Positions 49,934 to 61,989 of a stretch of DNA of 64,000 nt are shown here, piece after piece. The translations under genes and the position numbers were made by a program. The stretch is from contig OX463824.1 of NCBI GenBank assembly GCA_949825045.1, forward strand, positions 28,924,001-28,988,000, written 5' to 3'. Under the pieces are notes generated by a model that searched no databases, was not told the DNA's origin, and saw only the letters and a program-made list of their open reading frames with translations. The DNA comes from Argyresthia goedartella (taxonomy: Eukaryota; Arthropoda; Insecta; Lepidoptera; Argyresthiidae). Each line of letters starts with the position of its first letter. Position 1 is the stretch's first letter.

Positions 49934-51131
49934 AGTATATACAATGATCTCGACTGCGTTCGGGAAATTCGTGTAATCAGTCGAAATTCGCATATTTCCC
50001 TCATGTGGAGTCAAAGAATCAAAGAAGCATCTACAACTCTTTACATATTCTAATTCCAATATGACTTCCCAGAATTCCTAGTTATAGTTTACCGTTAAAA
50101 CGTAACGTTCATTAATAAAAACACAATTAATGTATTTCTCAAGTGCATAGTTTTATTTGTAGGTATGCGGATAATCGTAAAACTAGAGAACACATTACCT
50201 GATATGCTATGTTTGTAATTTATATTACGAGAAAATGCTGGAGGAGGCCTTTACCCAGAAATGGGTGAACAAATAACAAGTTCTAATAAAATACTCAAAT
50301 TGAAATAAAACATGCGTATATCCTATAATTATTATTGATCAAAATTTTAGATTTTTGACTGACTTAACCCTCTCAATAGCCATAAAAAAAAATGGCTTTA
50401 AAAACCCAATTGTCATGGCGGCCAGTCACATTACCGTTTTTTTTTTCATTAACTCAGTCAGTCGACCAATCAAGTGTGAGATACCAGAGAGAAGGTAGTC
50501 TTATACTCTATTTTCGGTCAGTATTGCCAGTAAGAAAAAGGGTAGTGGGTAGTAGTAATTATTTTATAAAAATAAATATAAATATTATTCTAAGTCCATA
50601 CTAGGTGTTCATGCGCGAGTGGACGGTAGGTAAATTAAAATGTAATACAAGTCAATACTAGGTGCTCATACGCGAGTGGACAGGTTAAATATTTTAATAA
50701 AGGCTTTCTTTATCATTATCTTTATCTTCATTCTACGAGTACTAAAAATAAAGCTCTTATATGGACTGAAACTGATATCGAGTGAATAATGAATGTTCGT
50801 TAATTTCATGGGTCTGATGGAAAGATTAATTACATAGAGATGACTGAAGATATCCGATTATATTGGTCTTAGATGTTTATTTCATACTTAGGTCTTGGAA
50901 CTCCCATCCTTGATCGTATCATAAGCCGTACGAATCTAGATGCAAACCAGACCAGAGTAGATACATTGAGTTGACCCACTAACAAATCTAGACTGGTTTA
51001 TATTTCAAACAAACGCCCGAGAGAGAATCAATGGAGATCCTGCTTCCAATGTTTGAACATCTTTTTATAGACTACCCGCGTTTATTGACGCAATCCACTA
51101 GTGTTTTCTTTAACATTTTTTGATTCTTAGG
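49934..51131. other. No gene seen; one short direct repeat
   Basis: 50597-50690 has two relatives of CATACTAGGTGTTCATGCGC, GAGTGGACGG (second: CAATACTAGGTGCTCATACG). Otherwise AT-rich with no supported feature. Confidence 0.45.
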
Positions 51132-51323
51132 TCGACTGGTACCACATTTTGTCAGCCACCAAACACCGTTTAAACACTGCTGAAATGCAACACGGACAAG
51201 TTACGTGGTCAAGCTTGACAAGGCAATTGCCTCTAAGTTAGGATCCCACTCTACATGGCCGTGTTGTATTTATAATTTATTTATCCTGTATTCAGCTGCT
51301 GTCAAAAAGTGTGGTACAAGTCG
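51132..51323. mobile_element. Rep-E TIR element, full copy
   Basis: TCGACTGGTACCACATTTTG and its inverse form AAAAAGTGTGGTACAAGTCG are the ends. Inner inverted pairs GCAACACGGACAAGTTACGT and ACATGGCCGTGTTGTATTTA. 192 bp, non-coding; fragment copy at 10990. Confidence 0.75.
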
Positions 51324-51806
51324 CCCTTAGTCAGTGTTACGCCAGAATACGACCATTGGCAATCAGCTCACAATTCACTGACCGCACAAGATGGAAGACT
51401 ATCTCAACGAACATATCAAACGCGTAATGTACGTCGGTATTTGAATATCGCTTGTCATCCTCAAAACGGTATTTGTTAGTACAGGGTGGCCCTGCTGGGT
51501 TGTATTCTGTAAAACTGGTGGGTTCTTGGTAAACAATTGCATCATCTGATTGTTTTATCTTGCGAAGTTTTCAAGGAATCGGCTGTAATGAGCAAGGGTG
51601 TTGTGTGAAGGTCACTTTTCTTACATGAATCATATGAATCATAAGATTATAGCGAATTCCTGGATAGGAAATATTTTAATCGTCTTTTTTTGGTAATTTT
51701 GCATTCGTACCTATTGGTATTTCTACAGTATTCCCTAGCGAGAGTCACGGAGTGTGGGTTGTTTTCGATTCTGTGGGAGTATATTGAGGGCAAAAACATT
51801 TCCTTT
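51324..51806. other. No gene seen
   Basis: No supported feature. Confidence 0.4.
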
Positions 51807-52244
51807 TTAAGGCGATACCTCGTCCGTGCAAAGTCCGTTACTCCAGGCGGAAAGACCCGCAGTGTGAGAGGGACGGAATCGGAAAAAAATGACATAACGT
51901 AGCGCTAAACCACAGATAAATTGTTTAAAAATAAACTACGCTATTTTGTTAAAAAAAAAATAAGGAAAGTTTGCGAATACATAATATCCACATTTTGAAT
52001 GCAGAAATTACCTAGTTAGGATTTCAAAATTACAGGAAAAAAAAAATATTTTATTAAATATTAATAAAATGGTATTTTCGTAACTAAATTCTATCGAGAA
52101 AATTTCATCCAATCGCGTTTTCCTTTAGTGAGAATCTTAATCAAAAACCAATAAACGTTAACCCAAAAATAAAATCTGTAGATGACTTCATGGTGGAGTA
52201 AATGGATTCGAAAGACACCCCATTTTTTTTTCTTATCACCTTAA
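51807..52244 (+). mobile_element. Rep-F TIR element, copy 2
   Basis: TTAAGGCGATACCTCGTCCG at the left, CTTATCACCTTAA at the right; interior as in 8350-8968 but with only one copy of the 192-bp right arm. Confidence 0.85.
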
Positions 52245-52484
52245 TTAAAGATGCACTAATGTAACTGCCTTGATGCCTGCATAGAAAGTGCATTAAGCAA
52301 GATGCAAGATCACTAAAAGTTTCTCCCACAGTGCGTTACGTAACAGGGCATAGGGCGAGCGCATGCGGTACTGTGTACAAACAAAGTCACTGCCCTAATA
52401 AGTATATTAGGCTACCTAGTCAGTTAGGAAATAAAAATAAAAATAAATAATTGAAAAGAGATGATAAATCGGTATTCAAAAAAC

Positions 52485-54400
52485 CTTTATCTAAGTTCAA
52501 GTTCAAGTTCAAAGATTTTTATTCATAATAGTACAAAAATTGAGACTTAATGAACGCCATAACATCATCAAGCAAGTACAATAAAACATTAAGTAGATGC
52601 CTAATTATTAGTACATAATATATAGGGTGCAATGAACTGGTTTAATGCTAGATGCCGGTGTCTTGTAAAAAGTCATTAATTTTGTGTTTGTGTGCACAAA
52701 GTGTGCTCTATACATTTTTTGAATCGAGCTTCAGTTAAGTTTTGTATTTCTTGCGGAATTTTGTTGTAGAAGAGTATTCAGAGTCCCATAAAATAGCTAC
52801 TAACCTTTATGAGTCTGAACATTGGAAAAGAAAGTTTATGTTTATTTCTAGTTTGCACGTTTTGGCGGCTATCAATGGTTTTAAAGCTACGGATATTTTT
52901 CCTTACATACTTATCTTTTCATAGATATATTGACATGCAACTATTAGGATATTGGTTTCTTTGAAGAAATCTATATAAATAAATCGGATGGCTCTCTTCT
53001 GCAAAATGAAGATGGTCTCAATGTCAGCAGCCCGTCCCCATAGTAGTATGCCGTAGGACATAATGCTATGGAAATAATTAAAACATCCAAGTTGCAGTTG
53101 CAACGTCAGTAAATTCCCTGATTCTTTTAACTGCATATGCAGCGGAGATAAGTCTATGTGCTAATTTTACAATATGGGGACCCCACTGTAGTTTGGCATC
53201 GATGGTGATACCGATAAATACAGTTTCATCTACTAGTTTTAGTTTGTCTTTCTCCAATACAATGTTACTCTCAACTTGCCTTACATTAGGTAAAGTGAAT
53301 TTAATTTTATTTGTCTTTTTTGAATTTCTGGAGCAAGTTATTGGCAGTTAACCAGTCTAGTAATTGCGAGAGAGTATTATTTGTTTCCTGTAAGTCATTT
53401 TCTTGAATTAAATTTAAATAAATTGTGACGTGTCATCTGCAAATAATACTATCTCTGACATGTTTTGTACCATGAATGGTAAATCATTTACATAAACGAG
53501 GAAAAGGAAAGAACCCAGAATAGATCCCTGTGGGACTCCCATCTTCACCTGTGATCCCGACGATTTTGTCCTAATAATGTTAGCTTTTTGAAGCCTCCCT
53601 TTTCTAAATACGATCTCATATGCGTAGAGCTATTGCGTTTTATACCATAGTGTTTTAGCTTTAAGAGCATTGTTTCGTGGTCTACACAGCCAAATGCTTT
53701 GTACAGGTCACAAAAACACATATAAGGTCCCTACGATCTTCCCACGCATTAAAAATATGTTTAACTAACATGATTCCAGCATCTGTTGTCGACCGCCCTT
53801 TTGTAAATCCAAACTGCTAGTTATAGAGAATTTGATGCGCATTGAAGTGCGCCAGCAACTGACCCAATATAATCTTCTCAAATATTTTACTCAATACGGG
53901 TAGAACCGAGACTGGTCTGAAATTTGTGGGGTCACCCCTATCGCCGCTTTTAAATAAAGGTGCTACCCTGCTGTATTTCATGAGATCAGGGAAAATACTC
54001 TCGTCTACACACTAAGTGAGGGGCAAGTTCACCGAGCTAATAATTTTTATTGACATGCCCCAGAGATCCTCGGATTTTTTCAAATTTAACAACTCAAATG
54101 CTTTAATTATGCCATAGGGCTCGATATGCAAATGAGAAATCTTGATTGCACTTTGGAGCATTGTCTTCAAAAATGATGCAGCAAGATCCGGAGACGAGTC
54201 CAAAGAAGCCGTAGTAACAATTGGAACATTTGTAAAGAACTGTTCCAATGCGGCCGCGATGTCATCGTTAGAAGTGATTAGTTTATCTTCAATCTTAAAG
54301 AAAAAGCTACGGTCTCCCGATTTTGTTTTACTTGCTTCTCTATTTATGATATTCCAAATTGTTTTAGTTTTATTCGACGATGTATGAATCGTCGTTTTTA
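52485..54400 (-). pseudogene. Decayed Jockey/CR1-like non-LTR retrotransposon
   Basis: Minus-strand remnant of the reverse-transcriptase ORF, broken by stops and frame changes. In order from 54250 downward: a region matching the pre-RT linker, FRPVSVLPVLSKIFEKIIL (about 53900), GFTKGRSTTDAG, then the domain A block degraded to CDLYKAFGCVDHETML, GVPQGSILGSFLFLVYVNDL at about 53545-53485, FADDT with the catalytic aspartates at about 53450, and finally YFHSIMSYGILLWGRAADIE and LQKRAIRFIY near 53080-52980, typical of the post-RT region. The 3' end at 52485-52510 has a GAACTTGAACTTGAA tail on the minus strand. The 5' end with endonuclease is missing or beyond recognition. Not functional. Confidence 0.88.
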
Positions 54401-55140
54401 TGTTTTTGCACTCAGCTTTATGGCAGACAGTAAATTGGTGAATAGGTTTGTAGTGTATAGGTGATGTTTGGTGATGTTTTCAGGGAGGATAGATAGTACG
54501 TATCGCTTGTAACTAAAAATTTGTTTTATATAACCTGTTCGATTCCAAATCGATATTCGATCGATGGTTTCGGAACGGCCATTTTGAATTTGACGTTGCT
54601 GCCAACCTTGCAGTTTTTGACAACTGACAGACGAAAGCCCTCGCAATGTAAACGCGTTTTGGATAGGGTATTGAAATTAAATCGCAGTCCATCTGGAATG
54701 TATTCGAGGTTCCCTCAGGATTGTCTATATAGCTGAGTGTGTTGTGGTTCCCCGAACCAGATAAAGTTCGCATTTACGTGGCCGATTGGTTTTTTACCAC
54801 GTAACATAACCTGTGTTGGAACAATGTGCTGATCGAGGCTGGCCCGCCAGTCACACAGGAGGTTGGCTGAAGAACCTGTCTACCAAGAAGAGCCTAGGGT
54901 GCACCCGGGCCTTGCAGAGAGACAGGAGGTTGACGGGACCGAAGCACAGACCAGGTTAGATCGAACCCAATCATTTTAGCTCGGTGAATCGCCGACGTTC
55001 ACACTTCTTGGCAACTGATCGCTACGCTACCTCGTAGCTGATGGGCCCCTACGAGGTCATTAGGTGCCGAGAAGCCTGAACATAACCCTCGCAAAATTGT
55101 GATTCACAAATTGCCGTATTCAGTATGTCCTGAAGTAATT
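54401..55140. other. No gene seen
   Basis: 54720-55090 (GCTGATCGAGGCTGGCCCGC, CTACGAGGTCATTAGGTGCC with a local inverted repeat CTACCTCGTAG...CTACGAGGT) looks repeat-like but has no second copy here. Confidence 0.35.
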
Positions 55141-55144
55141 GCAA

Positions 55145-55260
55145 TGTGCGGCCCCGCCCCCCCGCCGGCCGGCCGCTCCTATGAGCGCGCGCGCGCCGCT
55201 CGCCGAGTGCCAGATATTTCGAGTGCAGTACTAATCGGCCAGCATCTTTTTATGTTTTCT
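55145..55260. promoter_or_regulatory. GC-rich CpG segment
   Basis: GCCCCCCCGCCGGCCGGCCG and GAGCGCGCGCGCGCCGCTCG stand out from the AT-rich surroundings. Possible host promoter or first exon; no TATA, frame or splice site supports it. Confidence 0.3.
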
Positions 55261-55799
55261 TAAATATATTCCTGTTTTTGCTTCAGTTTCATGTAAATAA
55301 CCACCCCTGAGTCGGGCAAACTTCAAACTTTAAACTTCTTTTTTTTTATACAAAACAGATTCTTACGAACACTTTTTGAACGTCATTTGAATTTATATAA
55401 TGCAAGAAAAACTACTACCGCTTCGGAAAGTGTTATGGCAGCGGAGAAGAAGCGGCGCATGAAACTCGTACACTGCAACACGGTCTACTTTCCTTTTCTG
55501 TTTCTTTTTATTTTCAAAAATAGGTCTTGTGTTACAATCGTGTGCGTGGGGCTCTTGTGCCTTAATTAAGCCACTATTTAATTAATTTTAACCTGCAGTT
55601 ATACTCATTATGGTTCTTTATCACATGTACAATAAAAGTATACCCTTTAAACATCATCGACGAAACAATTCACTTTTTCATACCACTGTACCTTGGCAAT
55701 AGTAAGTAGCTAGTTTAGTATGCTCTATCAGACGCTCGAACAAATAATTGAACCATTAACATGACCAAATATACGCTCCCAAACGGAACACAGTTTAAC

Positions 55800-55960
55800 A
55801 GAATTAGCTGCGGCGATGGGCTAGCCCCCTGTCACGCAAAATTGAGTATTGGATAACTGGCTAAAAAAAACGCAATTGTGCCTCTGCCACCCCATATAGA
55901 AAAGGCGTGACGATAGCGTCGTGTGTGTGTATGTCTTGAGACGCCGCAGTAGGCAAAAAA
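55800..55960 (+). repeat. Rep-D copy, uninterrupted
   Basis: GCTGCGGCGATGGGCTAGCC, ATTGTGCCTCTGCCACCCC, GAAAAGGCGTGACGATAGCG. It gives the reference order for the broken copies at 1625, 17396 and 34210. Confidence 0.75.
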
Positions 55961-56280
55961 AACTTTTTCTATACTTGAAGTTATGCTAAAGATAGTATTG
56001 TAAGTATTAGTATTAATAGTTCAATGTATTAAAGCAGTTGTTTCTTTATACTAGCTTGTTGATCACGAGTGTCAGCAGGGATTCGTGAACGTATAAAAGT
56101 AATTTGGTCGTTTTTGCTCGATAGAAAAGTTATCACAAAATCTGCTTATCGCATTTTTTTCACAATTTCGCACCGGATTTTAATTTATGTAAGTACTTGT
56201 TATTTATTTAATCGTTGTAAAAACTATCGAGTAATTTCGCTCTGTTAGTCCTTTATCTTCACATCGGTGAAGATAGTTTT

Positions 56281-56695
56281 TAGGGTTCCGTACCCGAAGG
56301 GTTCCAAACGGGACCCTATTACTAAGACTCCGCTGTCCGTCCGTCCGTCCGTCCGTCCGTCTGTCACCAGGCTGTATCTCAAGAACCTAGCTAGCTAGAG
56401 AGTTGAAATTTTCACAGATTATGTATTTATGTTGCCGCTATAACAACAAATACTAAAAAACAGGATAAAAGAAATATTTAAGGGGGCTCCCATACAACAA
56501 TTCTTTCAATACCACATACAAACTTATGGATGCACCTGGTTACGTACATGGAGTGTGAGTGTCACCGCACCAATGACTTTGTAAACAATATTTTGCTGTG
56601 TAAAATCCAAACTATTCACTCCACACCATCGCTTCCATTGAACGGTGGTACGGAACCCTTCGTGCGCGATTTAGACTCGCACTTGACCGGTTTTT
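56281..56695 (-). repeat. Rep-A copy, full, minus orientation
   Basis: GGGTTCCGTACCCGAAGGGT at the left, (CCGT)n run, GGGGGCTCCCATACAACAAT, GCACCTGGTTACGTACATGG, and CGCACTTGACCGG at the right. The 95-codon minus frame from 56903 runs into the repeat and is not believed. Confidence 0.9.
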
Positions 56696-57427
56696 TTAAC
56701 ATTTGAATTCTAAATGAAGAAATTCTAAGCTCCGCGGGGTGTTGCCCAGCCTTAAACAATCCTAAAGTATATCCACGGTGAAACCTGATGTTGCCTTCAG
56801 TGCACCTCACAAAGTTTATTAAAAACTCATTGGTGTTGCAAAAAGTTAAGAAATTCGGCATTTTTTGTGCTCTTCGAAAAAATCCTTTCAGATCTACCGA
56901 CAACGAATTCTGGTAAATCTGTAATAAATCTTATGACCTAAAACGTAGAGTTTAAAGTTGCATGATAATATTGGCTTGAAATTTCAAAATGTTTCCTTGA
57001 TGGGATGCTAAACAAAAGGAAACCCATTTGATAAAATAACGAAGAAAAGACTCCAATATTTATAAACTGCCGATGCCATAAGAGAAAGGAAACAATCATT
57101 TTACCCATCGTTTTATTTATCTATTTGTAGCGCCAACCAGAACATTTCAACCAGCTATGTTAAACCGACGACTTCAACCCCCACAAGATGTAATGTGACC
57201 GCGCGTCGCAGTAAAACGGAGAATAGGGCAAAATATCAAATGTCCGGACCGTTGCGAACGTTATGTTGCGGACCACCGACATAGCGTTCCAAATGGATGG
57301 GCATTACAGCATCCATCCCCTAGATTAAGACAGTATAACGGCCCAGCCCCACCACAACGGCGCGCGACGGCGGCGGCGGCGCCTCGCCGTCAGGGTATAC
57401 GGCAATAAAGGTGAGTTGAGACAAGTT
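56696..57427. other. GC-rich stretch at the right end; possible donor site
   Basis: 57345-57395 (CGCGCGACGGCGGCGGCGGC) is GC-rich and followed by AATAAAGGTGAGTTGAG, which contains a good splice-donor match (AAG/GTGAGT) at 57413. Could be the end of a non-coding first exon on the plus strand; weak. Confidence 0.25.
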
Positions 57428-57660
57428 CTTTTGTCCGTAACACGTACCTCTGTTTGTACCTCCGTTTCGTATCAGCGTCGCGATCCAAGAACGCTAGTTT
57501 AGACGCCCGGACAGGCTGCGATCGCGGCGCGCCGTACCACCGTACCGTACCGAACGGGCGTTCAAACTAGCGTCCTTGGATCGCAGCCGATCCGGGCGTC
57601 CAAACTAACATTCTTGGATCGCGACGCTGATACGATACGGAGGTACGCCTCAGACAAAAG
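57428..57660. mobile_element. Foldback element with about 100-bp inverted arms
   Basis: CTTTTGTCCG... at 57428 and ...CAGACAAAAG at 57660. GTATCAGCGTCGCGATCCAA on the left and TTGGATCGCGACGCTGATAC on the right are exact inverses, extended by AGACGCCCGGACAGGCTGCG and its near inverse. A second inverse GGACGCTAG/CTAGCGTCC lies near the centre. 233 bp. Confidence 0.85.
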
Positions 57661-58070
57661 AGCATGTGACCCACTTTTATGGTCGATGTGTGGGCCCATT
57701 TTGCGATGCGACGCCGCCGCAACGCAGAGATGTGGCCTGCACCCCATGGGCGTCGGTGTATCCCCCCCCCCCCCTCCTCCTCCTCCTCCTCCTCCCGCCC
57801 TGCCTTATCTCGCCTTGTTGCGTGCGGCATGCGGCGCCGAACCGCATCGTGCAGTCCGGCCGTCACCGTCCACGCCTTATGCCATAGCGATGGCCCTAAG
57901 TACACCTTTATGTCTAAAGCTCTAAGAAGATCCGCATTTAAAGTTTTTGCCGCAAAGAGGTGGTAAAATGTTAATTGGACTACTTGTAAACCGCTCCTTT
58001 TTAAAAAAGCATGTTTTAAAAAAAGGAGCACTCTCGATATTTGTTCCCCTTTACAGTCACCATCTATCAA
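57661..58070. other. GC-rich low-complexity stretch
   Basis: A C-run then (TCC)n at 57762-57798 makes polyproline or polyglutamate frames of 73-167 codons in four frames. Their overlap and the simple repeat argue against any being real. 57990-58030 has an inverted repeat (CCTTTTTAAAAAAGC...GTTTTAAAAAAAGGAG). Confidence 0.5.
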
Positions 58071-60962
58071 TCTAACACAATTAGACGTTATCTTAGTTAT
58101 TTTGACTGCTTGCTCTTAAAACTAATTGAACATCTAGTCAATAAATATTCAACTGACTCGTAAAGATTCTAAAATAAACAAATCTGCCGCGTTCACATCT
58201 TCGGATGTCACAGATGCTCGCATATGGTCTGTGGCGCCGGAAAAAAAACTTGTAAATGCTTGTTTTTGTAACACATTTGGGACCTTCCTTGCTCTGTTTG
58301 ACATAACTGCTAATCTACTAATGTGGTCTAACGTAAACGGTGTAAGTAATTACATTTTATGGGGGTTATCGAAGACATCGGAAAATTGAGACAATGATCA
58401 TCAAATCGCCAAATGTTGTCCATAGAATTTTACTAAATCTTGTCTGTTCCATTCTGATGTGTATGTCACAGGAATATAACGTTCACAGGTATTCACAGGG
58501 TTTTCGAAATATCACTAGGTATTATGAGGAATACATTTCCAAAGCACTTATATACATAAGAATCATAATCCTTGGTGTTGAGTATAGTTGGCATACATCT
58601 CAACTTAAGTTCTCTGACTGAGACTCTCACTTCGTGTACTGGTTTAGATATTTCATCGTTGCATAAAAATTCACAGTCAAATAAAATTAAAAATAATCGT
58701 ATCATACTTTACTGAGATAAATTGTCGACCCAATGAAGGCAATCATTTGTACATCACGTCCCATATAACACGCCAAATTCAATTTGTTTAGAGATATAGG
58801 TCAATGTTTAGTACTTATACACATTTGTTCCCAGACTACAATGTTGCCTAAATACTCTAGCAGCTGTAATAAAGCGTACATCAACATTTAACTTCGTATT
58901 TAGTCGTTTAAGAACAAGTTGCTTTAAACTCCTTTAAAAAATGGCCTGGGAAGCCAATTTACAGCCTATTTCACAACAGCTATTATAGAGACACACTACA
59001 GAGCGTAACATAAAGGAGCAGTTACATTTTAGGGGGTTATAATATAATTATAAGGGTGCATTCTGAACAACTTTAATAAGAAAGAAACCGATTGGACCAG
59101 AAGAACTTTTTTCCCTTTCTCTATGCAAATCGGCCATTCGATAACAATATTGCTGTTGCACGGTGAAAGTTGTTTAGGATTGTGTCCCTAGCAAAGCAAC
59201 CCCCTCAATATACGACTACAACTTTCTGTTTCACCCTGTATAGCTAAAAGTAGGTACCTAGACTTAGTAATTTTGCAAATAATTATTTTGGACTGCTAAA
59301 ATCCTCACATCGCTGATATGGGCTAACTCTGACTGTGAGCTTGGAGTGAAAAGGTCACTAGAGTCTTAGGGATGTCTTATTTGTACTAATAAAGCACTGA
59401 CTACTTTCTAGCAACGAAATGGGTATTTAATACTTTGTAAGTCAGCGCAGCACAAAGATGAGATGGTACCAGGAACGCATAGCTTAGATAGAGGGTCGGC
59501 AAGTGAAAGCCGGCCTATGAAGTGCTCCTTTACATTAATCTTATGCGGACATTTATTAAATTCAATAGATAAATCAAAGTGCAGACCTACATGAGTAGAT
59601 AGGGCTGCGCAAAGGCCGCTTTTAGAAATCATCTTCTATGAAGATTACACAGATACAAGCATAATCAAGCTGTTGATTTTCGAAACTAAAACACATAACT
59701 AATAATACAAAATCCACCGTAAAGTGATCATCATAAAAATATATCTAAGTTTTAGTTTCTTCTTGCGTCTCTCTTACTGCGCTGCCCTACTTCATGGCTC
59801 TTATAGGTATTTAGGTATCTTCTTAGTGATCCGTCATTATTTATAGGTAGGGGACCTACCGCATATTACTTGTCCATGAACGCAAGTGACATTCTGCTTA
59901 AAATTAATTCTAAAATAAAATTATTGTACCTCTTCCAGAAGGAGGAAGGATTATCTTCTCATCCTCTTCTCAGAAGTTATTGTAGTGATAGAGGTAAGTG
60001 AACAGTTTGCGGCGTTTATGCAGTATCCTGTGCAATATCTCGTTTATATTTTAATCTTGTAAAACGTGGCGCCCTGTTTTGATTGCCTTTATGATACGAC
60101 CCGTTTACTGTTTCTGCTGCTGGTATGTGGGTGAGATCAAATGGTCCTTTTATAGAGTTTACGCAACAGTTTGATGGGCCGCTGTCTTGACAGATGCCCG
60201 TAAAATTATGAAATATGCTTCTCGCTCCATTCTCGAGTGGGAATACTGGCTATTGAAGCTATTTGAAAATCATTGTGTTTGAGCGCGTCAAAATTTGAGA
60301 AACGCGGTCTCCTAAGCCTAAATAGAACAACCCAGAGTTTAGAAAGCAAATAGCAGTGCTATCAACACGCTGATTTAGAGACAAAAAATGTTAGTTGGTT
60401 TAGGGTGATCATGATCATCATTAGCATACAATAAAACTATGAAGAATTGTGATCTCACATCCGAAATGAGATGAAATGTCGTTTTAATAAATTCTAAATT
60501 AGGATTATAAAATCCACAGACTTCTTTGTGTGTTTCTTTTTGCAAACACTGGTGTCGGCGGAAAGATCAACAAAACCAGGAACAATGGCTGGCTTGTTTA
60601 GGTTGGACATTCATTCATCACATCACAAAGTTTATAGAAGGTCCGTTGTCTGTCCGTTTCCCAGGATTGAGTGAATGGCATTGCAAACTCGCACTGGTCG
60701 CGATTTTTAATGTAAAGGCATCAACCGGCATCGGCAAGCATGATTGTAGTTAGTTATCATGCCTCAACGGCATCCTCCTACGATATCAGTATCACACCAT
60801 TTCATCTGCATCTCTTCCCTTTCATTTTGGCTATGCTTATCACAGTGTTATTCGAATTTAGCAGCCTGTAGATTTACATATTTCTATAATCCGGCATTTG
60901 TGGTTTAAACAAGTGCCTTATTATATCAATGATAGGCTGTCACATCAATTTTAATGTACCAT
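58071..60962. other. No gene seen
   Basis: AT-rich, frames of 60-75 codons with no recognisable domain (for example 60526-60753). Confidence 0.4.
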
Positions 60963-61283
60963 TTAGGAAATTTGCCACACTTCCTTAAGATTTGCTCCAA
61001 CAAGTAAAATGTCTCCAAATGTACCAGGGTGGCAGAGGCAAAAGAAGATCAAAGAAAGTCCTCCAAGAAATTCAAGTTCAAAGGAACTGTCTCCTCGTTG
61101 TTTTTGCCAATACCCAGGGACTTGTTTCTTAATCATGCATGCAGTCCAGATCAACTTCGCTTGCCTTTGCGGGCCTTCTTTAAATTTCAATTTGTTTCGC
61201 TCTAACGTAAACTTGGATGATAAATTAAGTCGTTCGTAAAAACCAGGTTTCCAGGAAGGATGCGAAGATATCAAAGACTCCAT
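60963..61283 (-). other. 106-codon open frame of unknown status
   Basis: A minus-strand frame (start MESLISSHPSWKPGFYERLN) in locally less AT-rich sequence. The plus strand is open over 61009-61239 as well. A hydrophobic run GGLSLIFFCL lies near residues 74-83. No motif, no clear splice sites. Could be an exon on either strand or chance. Confidence 0.2.
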
Positions 61284-61569
61284 ATTATCTTATTGGGTGA
61301 ATACGAGTATAAGCACCGCTGTCGGGCTAGTCTGTGGTTTGATACTGTTATTGGAGGTAATTACTTGACAGGGAAATATCCAGTCTATCGAAACCACAAA
61401 ATACCAGAAACGAGTTCGAGAAGATATTTTAACATTTCCAAGCAAGATATCAATCTACCTCTTGAAATAAGATAAAAGGATCTCTTCATGAATCAATAAA
61501 ATTAGATGATGTTCAGTACCTTTATTACAGGCACAAACAATAAGTACATTACCTGCCTATCTTGTACTA

Positions 61570-61640
61570 TCTAGCCATTAGAATAAGGATCCAATATTTA
61601 TATCTAGCCATTAGAATAAGGATCCAATATTTATATCTCG
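61570..61640. repeat. Direct duplication of about 36 bp
   Basis: TCTAGCCATTAGAATAAGGA, TCCAATATTTATA occurs twice in a row. Confidence 0.9.
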
Positions 61641-61976
61641 TTGTAACTGCTCTCGAGTCGTTTTTCGGAAGATAAGCCTGGCACCTAAACTACTAAGAAT
61701 TTGTGATTTCCGCGGCCTGACTTCGCTAAGCATTTCTATAGAAAATGGTGAATTTGTCAAAGACGCAACTGAATCGAACGCAAACTGCATTGCGCATGTG
61801 TGCGCGGTGCGGGCGTGCGTTGCTCCATCGCCCGGCAAGTACCGGGCTACCAAGAAACCTAGGAGGTGTGTCAGGCTGCCTGCTAGACAACAGCCTTATA
61901 AAAGGCGTATACCAGAGCTGGAGGAAGAATTGTGTAAACCTGACAAAGTTACACATACACAAATGTTTATGCAGGT
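61615..61976 (+). CDS. Candidate first or internal exon of a host gene
   Basis: The frame with codons starting at 61615 has no stop up to 61989 and ends at TTTATGCAG/GTAAGT (donor at 61977), so the coding side of the junction would read ...KPDKVTHTQMFMQ. Its last part is basic and cysteine-bearing (TKKPRRCVRLPARQQPYKRR, then IPELEEELCKPDK). In competition, 61896 carries TATAAAAGGCG, a strong TATA box. If used, transcription would start near 61927 and only the ATG at 61961 (MFMQ, then the intron) would be coding, the tiny first exon typical of insect cuticle-type genes. The minus strand is also open over 61611-61853. Product unknown; no second exon is evident before 63.9 kb. Confidence 0.3.
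61894..61906 (+). promoter_or_regulatory. TATA box
   Basis: TATAAAAGGCG, followed 60-70 bases later by ATG and then GTAAGT. No TCAGT initiator at the expected distance. Confidence 0.4.
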
Positions 61977-61989
61977 AAGTTACATTCGT

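Noticed and set aside
54012..54248. 78-codon frame as an independent gene
   Set aside because: In order and orientation with the decayed non-LTR element downstream; taken as part of it.
56616..56903. 95-codon minus frame
   Set aside because: Its last third is Rep-A in reverse, and the rest lacks any recognisable feature.
57567..58070. 167-codon minus frame with polyglutamate, and three overlapping plus frames with polyproline
   Set aside because: All derive from one C-run and TCC microsatellite in a GC-rich stretch; four overlapping open frames argue for base composition, not coding.
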